Under the pieces are notes generated by a model. The model did no database searches. It was not told the DNA's origin and worked only from the letters and a program-made list of their open reading frames with translations. A program made the translations under genes and the position numbers. From NCBI GenBank assembly GCA_024696005.1, contig JAILHF010000052.1:186001-250000 (forward strand): 64,000 nucleotides of DNA, given 5' to 3'. This document shows positions 57,945-64,000 of the stretch, in pieces (positions within the stretch are counted from its first letter, which is position 1; each line of letters opens with the position of its first letter). The DNA comes from Lachnospiraceae bacterium (GTDB lineage Bacteria; Bacillota; Clostridia; Lachnospirales; Lachnospiraceae).

Positions 57945-58204
57945 GGAACGATTTCGTTCCTTTTGCTATTTTCGTTCCCTACTCCCGTAAATCCATTAGC
58001 TTCCCGGGAACGATTTTGCCACTTTCGCTCTTTTCGTTCCCTTCACCCGTACATCCATTAGCTTCCCGGGAACGATTTTGCCACTTTCGCTCTTTTCGTT
58101 CCCTTCACCCGTACATCCATTAGCTTCCCCGGAACGATTTTGCCACTTTCTCTCTTGTCGTTCCATTCACCCGTACAACCATCAGCTTCCCCGGAACGAT
58201 TTCG
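57945..58204. repeat. 62-base tandem repeat with internal palindromes, 4 copies plus partial
   Basis: GGAACGA begins copies at 57945, 58007, 58069, 58131 and 58193, exactly 62 bases apart; copies 2 and 3 are nearly identical. Each copy contains GGAACGA and TCGTTCC facing each other, so each can form a hairpin, and the copy edges (TCGTTCCC...GGGAACGA) can pair as well. The first copy has a compact perfect palindrome GGAACGATTTCGTTCC at 57945-57960, about 27 bases upstream of the nuclease-like gene's ATG. The array would be in the promoter or 5' leader of that gene. Confidence 0.92.
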
Positions 58205-58397
58205 TTAAAAAATTGGGATTTTGCTGCCTGAAGTCTGAAATACTTCCGAAACAGCACCATTAAAAGATCTTTCAGATTTCCGGCGCCCGGATCCGGGCCC
58301 CGGAATAATGATATTATTGATATTTCCGTGTTACAATTGGGGGCAGGGCAGGCTCAATAGCCCTCATCCCGCATAAATACTGCATTTCACATAAGTA

Positions 58398-58496
58398 TTA
58401 TGTTATCACCGTCGCGGGGGGCTTCGGCGTATGATCGAAGAGAACACGCTTGTTCCCGGGCACTTTTATGATGCGCCCCACCGGACGGTCGATCAA
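58398..58496 (-). pseudogene. duplicated 3' end of guaA
   Basis: On the minus strand this stretch reads LIDRPVGRIIKVPGNKRVLF followed by DHTPKPPATVIT and a stop, against LIDHLVTRIIKEVPGINRVL and DYTPKPPATVEYE at the end of guaA. The 3' flank is copied too: AGCCCTC and TAAATAC recur 142 bases apart (58359/58501 and 58374/58516). It is a diverged tandem duplication of about 145 bases covering the end of guaA and its downstream region. It has no start codon or ribosome site. Confidence 0.85.
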
Positions 58497-58543
58497 CAGT
58501 AGCCCTCCCCACGCCTAAATACCGCTTCCCGCATACCCTTTTC

Positions 58544-59527
58544 TTATTCGTACTCCACCGTTGCGGGAGGCTTCGGCGTATAATCGAAGAGAACGCGGTT
58601 GATCCCGGGCACTTCCTTTATGATGCGTGTGACCAGATGGTCGATCAGTTCATCCGAAAGATGCTCTACCGTGACCTCCATGACATCGGTCGTATTGATG
58701 GCACGGATGATACAGGGCCAGTCGAAGGTTCTCTTTCCGTCCCTGACACCCGTGGACTTAAAATCGGGCACCACGGTAAAGTACTGCCACACCTTGCCCT
58801 CCAGACCGTTTTTGGCAAACTCTTCGCGAAGGATGGCATCCGACTCCCGAACCGCCTCCAGGCGGTCCCTGGTGATGGCTCCCGGGCAGCGGACACCAAG
58901 CCCGGGTCCCGGGAAAGGCTGACGATAGACCATGTTGGCCGGCAGCCCCAGTCTTTCGCCCACAACACGCACTTCATCCTTAAAGAGGATCTTGACCGGC
59001 TCCACGAGCTCAAACTTCATGTCTTCGGGAAGGCCTCCGGCATTGTGATGTGCCTTGATCCCCGCTTCACTCTCCAGAATATCCGGCCAGATGGTGCCCT
59101 GTGCCAGAAATTCGATGCCGTCCAGCTTTCTGGCTTCCTCGGCAAAGACCTCGATGAACTCGCCGCCGATGATCTTGCGCTTCGTTTCGGGATCCGTCAC
59201 GCCCGCAAGCTTGTCCAGGAAGCGGTCCGTCGCATCCACATAGATCAGGTTCGCCTTCATCTGGTTGCGGAACACCTCGATCACCTGCTCGGGCTCGCCC
59301 TTGCGCAAAAGCCCGTGGTTCACATGCACGCACACAAGCTGGTCCCCGATCGCCCTGATCAGCATGGCTGCCACCACGGAGGAATCCACTCCTCCGGAAA
59401 GTGCCAACAGCACTTTTTTATCGCCGATCTGCGCCTTCAGGTCTTTGATCTGTTCTTCGATGAACGCATCCGCCAGTTCCGGCGTGGTGATGCGCTTCAT
59501 GTCTTCCGGTCTTCTGTCTGCAGCCAT
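58544..59527 (-). CDS. guaA: GMP synthase, ATP pyrophosphatase subunit/domain only
   Basis: Converts XMP to GMP. The 327-residue protein starts directly with the synthetase part: PP-loop ALSGGVDSSV (about residues 40-49), AQGTIWPDILES, and the dimerisation domain YRQPFPGPGLGVRCPG up to FDYTPKPPATVEYE. The glutamine amidotransferase domain of about 190 residues that precedes it in normal bacterial GuaA (510-525 residues) is absent, and no such gene lies upstream. It may use a separate amidotransferase subunit, as in archaea, or ammonia directly. GAGGAG lies six bases before the ATG. Confidence 0.92.
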   Translation of the reverse strand: MAADRRPEDMKRITTPELADAFIEEQIKDLKAQIGDKKVLLALSGGVDSSVVAAMLIRAIGDQLVCVHVNHGLLRKGEPEQVIEVFRNQMKANLIYVDATDRFLDKLAGVTDPETKRKIIGGEFIEVFAEEARKLDGIEFLAQGTIWPDILESEAGIKAHHNAGGLPEDMKFELVEPVKILFKDEVRVVGERLGLPANMVYRQPFPGPGLGVRCPGAITRDRLEAVRESDAILREEFAKNGLEGKVWQYFTVVPDFKSTGVRDGKRTFDWPCIIRAINTTDVMEVTVEHLSDELIDHLVTRIIKEVPGINRVLFDYTPKPPATVEYE

Positions 59528-59564
59528 GTCAATCTCCTCTCCTGCTTTCGTAATTATCAGCAAC

Positions 59565-59588
59565 GACGGTTTCCCGAAGGAAACCGTC
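59565..59588 (-). promoter_or_regulatory. perfect hairpin at the 5' end of the guaA transcript
   Basis: GACGGTTTCC-TTCG-GGAAACCGTC on the minus strand: a 10-base stem with a stable TTCG tetraloop. It begins about five bases after the -10 box, so it would be at the very 5' end of the mRNA, a placement known to protect against decay. Confidence 0.7.
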
Positions 59589-59592
59589 AATA

Positions 59593-59621
59593 ATCATACC
59601 ACAAAATCCATGCCATGAAAA
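59593..59621 (-). promoter_or_regulatory. promoter of guaA
   Basis: TTTTCA (59616-59621, weak -35) and TATGAT (59593-59598) with a 17-base spacer on the minus strand. Confidence 0.5.
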
Positions 59622-59635
59622 GCCGGAAGCGATCG

Positions 59636-60667
59636 TCACACCTTCTTGCTCCGGTTCCTGCGCCCGAGCACGACGCTCTGCAGCAGGATGAAGAAGCAGA
59701 GCATCCCGCCGGTGGTGATGGACTGCCACCAGGGCTCGTTCAGGCCGCTGGAGACCACGATCTTTTTGATGGTGGTCAGCGTCATGGTCCCAAAGAAGGT
59801 TCCGAACACATTGCCCACACCGCCGGTAAGCAGGGTCCCGCCTATGATGGAGGAAGCGATGGCATTCATTTCCATGCCCGCCGCATTCGTCGCGTTTCCC
59901 GCTCCGGTATGCATCATGAACACGTATCCCGAAATGCCGCTCAGAAGACCGCTGATCACGTAACTCATGAAGCGGGTGCGCTTCACGTTGATGCCGAGCA
60001 TCAGGGCACTCTGCTGGTTGCCGCCCATGGCGTAAAAGCCGCGTCCGAGACGGAAATAGCGCAGAAGGATGAAGATCACGAGCACGATCAGTAGTGCAAG
60101 CACCACGCCCAGCTCCATGCGGGCCGGCACGAAGTTTCCGTTCTTTGCCGTGTAGCCCAAAAAGCCGATCTCGATCTTTTTCTCCCGAAGGGCGTTAAAC
60201 GCTCCGTTCTCCGCTTTCTGCGGATTGACGGAAAGGATCGTCGTCATGCCTCTGGCAAAGAACATGCCCGCCAGTGTCACGATGAAGGGCTGTATCTCCA
60301 GATAACTGATCAAAAAGCCCTGCACCAGACCGAAGGCCAGTCCAATCCCCAGTGCCAACAGGATCGAGGTAAAGATATTGCCTCCGTTGTTCAGAAAGAG
60401 CACGCAGCTCATGACCACCAGGGACGTGACCGCACCCACGCTGATATCGATGCCGCCGCCGATCATCACGATGGTCAGACCGCAGGATACGATGATCAGG
60501 GGCGCATTGTCGTTGAGCATGTCAAAGATCTGCTGTGCGTGAAGAAAGCCGCCGCCAAGAAGAGCCATGGCCAGGAAATACATGGCCAGGAAGATGATGA
60601 CGGTGATCATCATCAGCAGCTGAGTATCCGTGAGAGGCTCTCTTCGAAAGTCCTTTTTCTTATCCAT
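59636..60667 (-). CDS. sugar ABC transporter permease, YjfF-like
   Basis: A 343-residue permease of the ribose/galactofuranose (BPD_transp_2) family with about ten transmembrane helices. The family signature is visible in VMIGGGIDISVGAVTSLV and in the cytoplasmic coupling region YAMGGNQQSALMLGINV. Ends with a basic tail RRNRSKKV. It forms the second half of a permease heterodimer with the preceding gene product, two bases upstream. Gene order QRTF matches the ytfQRT-yjfF galactofuranose system of Escherichia coli; the real substrate here could be another furanose or pentose. Confidence 0.9.
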   Translation of the reverse strand: MDKKKDFRREPLTDTQLLMMITVIIFLAMYFLAMALLGGGFLHAQQIFDMLNDNAPLIIVSCGLTIVMIGGGIDISVGAVTSLVVMSCVLFLNNGGNIFTSILLALGIGLAFGLVQGFLISYLEIQPFIVTLAGMFFARGMTTILSVNPQKAENGAFNALREKKIEIGFLGYTAKNGNFVPARMELGVVLALLIVLVIFILLRYFRLGRGFYAMGGNQQSALMLGINVKRTRFMSYVISGLLSGISGYVFMMHTGAGNATNAAGMEMNAIASSIIGGTLLTGGVGNVFGTFFGTMTLTTIKKIVVSSGLNEPWWQSITTGGMLCFFILLQSVVLGRRNRSKKV

Positions 60668-60669
60668 CC

Positions 60670-61749
60670 TTATTTCGCTCCTTTCATAGATACTCTCTGT
60701 TTGCTGCTTCTGCCCCTGGCCATCAGCTTCGCAAACTTCGCCTTGATCACCGGCGAGCCGATCACCACCAGCAGCACGATCACCACAGCCTTATAGGCCT
60801 TCACATCCGTGGAGGAGACCTTCATCGCATACAGGGTGGTGGTCAGGATCTGGATCACGTAAGCACCGATGATGCTTCCGCTGATCTTGAACTTTCCGCC
60901 CCCCAGGTTGTTTCCGCCGATGGCCACTGCCAGGATGGCATCCATTTCCACATCCAGCAGGAGGGTTTCATGGTTGATCAGTTCCAGACGGCTCACGCCG
61001 ATGCAGCCGGCCACTGCCACGCAGAAGCCCAGGATGATGAAACTCAGAAGCTTGATGAAGGTGTCGTTGATGCCGTTTAAGCGGGCGGCGCTCCCGTTGA
61101 TGCCCACCGACTGCGTGAAGAGCTCGAGGGAGGTAAAGTGAAATATCAGCATGAACAGGATGGTCACGCCCGCCACGATCAGCACGGGGGTGGGAAGCGG
61201 GACGCCGGGAATGAAACGTCCGATGGCACGGATGATGGGACTGTCCACGGTCGGCGTGGCTCCGCCGTTGATCCAGTAGGCGATGGAACGCCCACAGGTA
61301 TAGAGGATCAGGGTCGCTATCATGGGCTGTATCTTGAACACCGCGACCAGGACTCCGTTAAAGGCCGCAAAAAGCATTGCCACGATGCAGGCACACAAGA
61401 AGGCCAGCAGGACCGTTCCCCCGCTGATGGAGGGGCCGGATTTCAGTACCTTCACGAAGGCGCTGCCCGCGATGGCCGCGGCGGCGCCCACGCTGATATC
61501 CTGTCCGCCGCAGGCCGCCGTCACCAGCGTCATGCCGATGGCGAGGACCGCCAGCTCGCTCGCTCCGTTGATCACGCTGATCAGGTTGCCCGCCAAAACG
61601 GCGTTTCCGTCATTATTGTGGGTGATCTCTATGCTGAAGAAGCCGGGATCCCGGATCAGATTGAACAGGATCAGGATGGCAATGGCGATGAGGGGGATGG
61701 TAAGCTGCCCGAGACCGCCCTTTCTGAATTTCATAAACTTTTCTTTCAT
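60670..61749 (-). CDS. sugar ABC transporter permease, YtfT-like
   Basis: A 359-residue permease of the same family: VTAACGGQDISVGAAAAIAG is the signature loop, and LELFTQSVGINGSAARLNGI the coupling region, followed by DAILAVAIGGNNLGGGKFKI. About ten helices. It starts one base after the ATPase gene stop and is followed by the second permease two bases after its own stop, so all are translationally coupled. Confidence 0.9.
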   Translation of the reverse strand: MKEKFMKFRKGGLGQLTIPLIAIAILILFNLIRDPGFFSIEITHNNDGNAVLAGNLISVINGASELAVLAIGMTLVTAACGGQDISVGAAAAIAGSAFVKVLKSGPSISGGTVLLAFLCACIVAMLFAAFNGVLVAVFKIQPMIATLILYTCGRSIAYWINGGATPTVDSPIIRAIGRFIPGVPLPTPVLIVAGVTILFMLIFHFTSLELFTQSVGINGSAARLNGINDTFIKLLSFIILGFCVAVAGCIGVSRLELINHETLLLDVEMDAILAVAIGGNNLGGGKFKISGSIIGAYVIQILTTTLYAMKVSSTDVKAYKAVVIVLLVVIGSPVIKAKFAKLMARGRSSKQRVSMKGAK

Positions 61750-61750
61750 C

Positions 61751-63250
61751 TCAAGACTCTCCTCCCGCGATCGTTTCCATTACTTTCTTCTGGTTCAGAT
61801 CCTTTCCTTTCAGCTCGCCGACGATGTGGCGGTCGCGCATGACGATCAGGCGGCTGCAGGTGCGGAGCATCTCTTCCACCTCGGAGGATATGAAGGTCAC
61901 GCTGACCCCTTCCTCCGCCAGCTTCAGGACCAGTTTCTGGATCTCGAGCTTTGTGCCCACATCGATTCCTCTGGTCGGCTCGTCAAGGATCAGATAATCC
62001 GGATGCGTGAGCAGCCATCTTGCAAGGATCACCTTCTGCTGGTTTCCGCCGCTCAAAGAACCGATCGGCGTCTCACGGCTTGCCGTTTTGATGTTCAGCG
62101 CCTTGATGTATTCGTCCGCGAACGCTTCGGACTCACTGCGGCTGATGGGCTTGAAAAAGCCGTTCATGACCTGCAGGGCCAGAATGATATTCTCACGTAC
62201 ACTGAGATCGGCGATGATGCCGTCGCGCTTTCTGTCCTCCGCAAGGTAACCGATGCCGTGCTTCATTGCTTCGATGGGTTTCGTGATCTTCACGGCCTCG
62301 CCTTTGATCTTTACCTCACCGCCGCCTATCTTATCCGCTCCGAAGATCGCCCTCACGCTCTCGCTCCGTCCCGAACCCAGAAGCCCCGTGAAACCATTGA
62401 CCTCGCCCTTGTGAATCGTAAAATCAAAGGGCAGCGCATCGCTGCTGGAAAGGGAAGATGCCTCGTAAAAGACCTCTCCGTTCTGCGTCTTTTTTTCTTC
62501 ATTTTCTCCGAGGGAATTCAGTTCATCCAGTTCTTTTCCCATCATCCGGGCAACCAGCTCCACCTGGGGCAGATCTTCCGTCAGGTATTCCCCTACCAGT
62601 TCCCCGTTCCGAAGGACCGTGATGCGGTCGCTCACTTCATAAACCTGCTCCAGGAAATGCGTGACAAAAATGATGCCGACGCCCTGACTTTTCAGATTCC
62701 GCATCAGCTCGAACAATAGATTGACTTCTTTGTCATCCAGTGACGACGTGGGCTCATCCAGGATAAGCACCTTGCACTGCATGTCCACGGCACGCGCGAT
62801 GGCAACCATCTGCTGAACGGCCAGCGAGCAGCTTCCCAGGATCTGACGGCTCCTTGCCGGGATGCCCAGGTTCCCGAGGATCTCATCCGCGCGTTTTTCG
62901 TATTCCTTCTGCTTTACCAGAAGGTCTGCCCCGCGGCCGATGAACATGTTCTCGGCAACCGTCAGGTTCGGGCAGAGCGTGATCTCCTGATAAACCGTGC
63001 TGATCCCCGTATTCTGGGCATCCTGCGGCGAACGGATGACGGCCTTCTGTCCGTCCACGATGATCTCGCCCTCGTCCATCTGGTAAACACCGGTCAGGAC
63101 CTTGATCAAGGTGGATTTTCCCGCTCCGTTCTCTCCCATGAGCGCATGGATCTCTCCCTTGCGAAGGGTAAAATCAACACCGCCCAAAGCCCGGACACCG
63201 GGAAAACTCTTCTCTATGTTACGCATCTGCAGTATGACGTTATCCTGCAT
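61751..63250 (-). CDS. sugar ABC transporter ATPase, YtfR-like (two nucleotide-binding domains)
   Basis: A 499-residue protein with tandem ABC domains as in RbsA/XylG/YtfR. First domain: Walker A GENGAGKST (about residues 38-46), Walker B VLILDEPTSSLD; its signature motif is replaced by SCSLAVQQ. Second domain: Walker A GLLGSGRSE, signature LSGGNQQKV and Walker B LILDEPTRGID. In this family the first domain's canonical P-loop and the second domain's signature combine into an active site. AGGAGGG is before the start. A leaky terminator separates it from the binding-protein gene. Confidence 0.93.
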   Translation of the reverse strand: MQDNVILQMRNIEKSFPGVRALGGVDFTLRKGEIHALMGENGAGKSTLIKVLTGVYQMDEGEIIVDGQKAVIRSPQDAQNTGISTVYQEITLCPNLTVAENMFIGRGADLLVKQKEYEKRADEILGNLGIPARSRQILGSCSLAVQQMVAIARAVDMQCKVLILDEPTSSLDDKEVNLLFELMRNLKSQGVGIIFVTHFLEQVYEVSDRITVLRNGELVGEYLTEDLPQVELVARMMGKELDELNSLGENEEKKTQNGEVFYEASSLSSSDALPFDFTIHKGEVNGFTGLLGSGRSESVRAIFGADKIGGGEVKIKGEAVKITKPIEAMKHGIGYLAEDRKRDGIIADLSVRENIILALQVMNGFFKPISRSESEAFADEYIKALNIKTASRETPIGSLSGGNQQKVILARWLLTHPDYLILDEPTRGIDVGTKLEIQKLVLKLAEEGVSVTFISSEVEEMLRTCSRLIVMRDRHIVGELKGKDLNQKKVMETIAGGES

Positions 63251-63268
63251 TTCCTTCCCTCCTGTCTA

Positions 63269-63314
63269 AAAGGCGCAGCTGAAACTGCCTGTTACGTACA
63301 GCTCAGCTGCGCCG
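63269..63314 (-). terminator. intercistronic hairpin between binding protein and ATPase genes
   Basis: GGCGCAGCTGA (63273-63283) pairs with TCAGCTGCGCC (63304-63314), an 11-base stem with a 20-base loop, followed by only four U residues. Probably a partial terminator giving more binding protein than membrane components. Confidence 0.7.
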
Positions 63315-63338
63315 ATCGGTCAGCATTTCATTCGATTC

Positions 63339-64000
63339 TTATTCGCCCAATCCGTAAGTGTCGATGTCGGCCTGGGTGATGTTCTTGGCGTCAAAGCCCT
63401 TCTCCTCGTTGATGATCTTCTTGGAGGAAGCGGTGGTCTTGCCCTGGATCAGATCGCTGATGATCTGTGCCTGGAAAGGACTGCACTGTCCGTCATAGTT
63501 CCACTGCTTTGCAAGAAGCTCTCTGAGTGCCCACTTGTTGCAGTCAAAGCCCATCACGATAACCTTGCCGTCCACACCGTGGGTGATGCCGTGCTCGTCG
63601 AGTGCAGCTACAGCACCCTTAGCCATGCCGTCGTTCTCAGCGTAGATCACGTTGAAGTCGTCGCCGCTGTTGATAACGGATTCCACGATGTTCTTGGCTT
63701 CCGCTTCGTCCCAGGTAGCGGTCTGCTGAATGACCTTCGTCATCTTGCCGGATGCGAACTGCTCATCAAGGGCAGCGGTACGTCCGATCTGTGCGTCGGA
63801 ACCCATTGCGCCCTGGATATGGATGACCTTGTACTCGGGCAGGTTCTGAGCCAGCAGCCAGTCAACTGCGGTCTTTCCTTCTGCGCTCATGTCGGATACG
63901 ACCGCCGCCTCGTAAAGGCTCTCATCCACGTCGATCATGCGGTCGAAGAGATAAACCTTGATACCTGCTTCCTTAGCGCTCTTGAGGACCTCGTCCCAGC
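63339..64000 (-). CDS. sugar ABC transporter substrate-binding protein, YtfQ-like, C-terminal part
   Basis: The window ends inside this gene; 220 residues are visible. The frame is open to base 64000 and begins with WDEVLKSAKEAGIKVYLFDR, the standard periplasmic-binding-protein hinge region, so the N-terminal lobe and lipoprotein signal lie outside. Conserved parts are IHIQGAMGSDAQIGRTAALD, VIYAENDGMAKGAVAALDEH and FQAQIISDLIQGK, which fit the galactofuranose/ribose binding family (Peripla_BP_4). It precedes the ATPase gene by 88 bases. Confidence 0.92.
   Translation of the reverse strand, partial: WDEVLKSAKEAGIKVYLFDRMIDVDESLYEAAVVSDMSAEGKTAVDWLLAQNLPEYKVIHIQGAMGSDAQIGRTAALDEQFASGKMTKVIQQTATWDEAEAKNIVESVINSGDDFNVIYAENDGMAKGAVAALDEHGITHGVDGKVIVMGFDCNKWALRELLAKQWNYDGQCSPFQAQIISDLIQGKTTASSKKIINEEKGFDAKNITQADIDTYGLGE

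Noticed and set aside
57945-58204. CRISPR array or iteron origin
   Set aside because: The whole 62-base unit is repeated, with no unique spacers, and no replication initiator gene is nearby.
59528-59600. Guanine riboswitch upstream of guaA
   Set aside because: The leader is only about 60 bases and is occupied by a simple hairpin; no three-way junction sequence is seen.

Overview
The window looks like chromosomal DNA of a Clostridia-class Firmicute, most likely a Lachnospiraceae-type plant-fibre degrader of a gut or rumen. The grounds are the gene content: the Firmicutes block rplS, lepB, rbgA, rnhB, ylqG, ylqH; the clostridial order DUF512, der, plsY, gpsA; a FeoB-associated Cys-rich peptide; a stand-alone TrpB2; and glycoside hydrolases of families GH5, GH36, GH51 and probably GH120. 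Most genes are on the minus strand with short gaps or ATGA overlaps. Promoters fit TTGACA/TATAAT with 16-18 base spacers, and ribosome sites are GGAGG-like.

Layout. 0-3.3 kb: a partial ATPase, asd, argH, and a divergent Rrf2 regulator. 3.3-20.6 kb: polysaccharide genes (a probable GH120 beta-xylosidase and a membrane-anchored GH5 endoglucanase) interleaved with signalling genes (three EAL proteins and an orphan HPt protein), plus two lipoprotein or hypothetical genes, a two-gene membrane locus on the plus strand and a PPK2-type kinase. 20.7-28.3 kb: TrpB2, a 0.5 kb gap holding an elaborate inverted-repeat structure, then an operon of GH51 arabinofuranosidase, AT3 acyltransferase and an SH3-SGNH lipoprotein. 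28.3-31.6 kb: a TIR-transmembrane-propeller protein, a PD-(D/E)xK protein and a small peptide. 31.7-34.1 kb: feoA, feoB and a small Cys-rich peptide. 34.3-49.8 kb: housekeeping genes (M18 peptidase, gpsA, plsY, der, DUF512, tyrS, an SGNH hydrolase, yraN, ylqH, ylqG, rnhB, lepB, rbgA, lepB, rplS, def, inositol phosphatase).

49.8-58.5 kb is an accessory zone: three acetyltransferases (one truncated), a collapsed methyltransferase pseudogene, a short independently transcribed unit with a 36-residue frame, a GH36 alpha-galactosidase, an FMN oxidoreductase, an ArsR-like regulator with a dense operator, a nuclease-like protein, and three unrelated tandem-repeat arrays in three intergenic gaps. It ends at a tandemly duplicated 3' end of guaA. 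58.5-64 kb: guaA (synthetase domain only) and a ytfQ-ytfR-ytfT-yjfF type sugar ABC transporter cut by the window edge.

The parts least explained by known families are the nested foldback at 23.07-23.51 kb, the 62-base palindromic repeat array upstream of the nuclease-like gene at 57.9-58.2 kb, the short transcription unit at 50.56-50.8 kb, and the TIR/PD-(D/E)xK locus near 30 kb. No tRNA, rRNA, transposase, integrase or CRISPR array was recognised.
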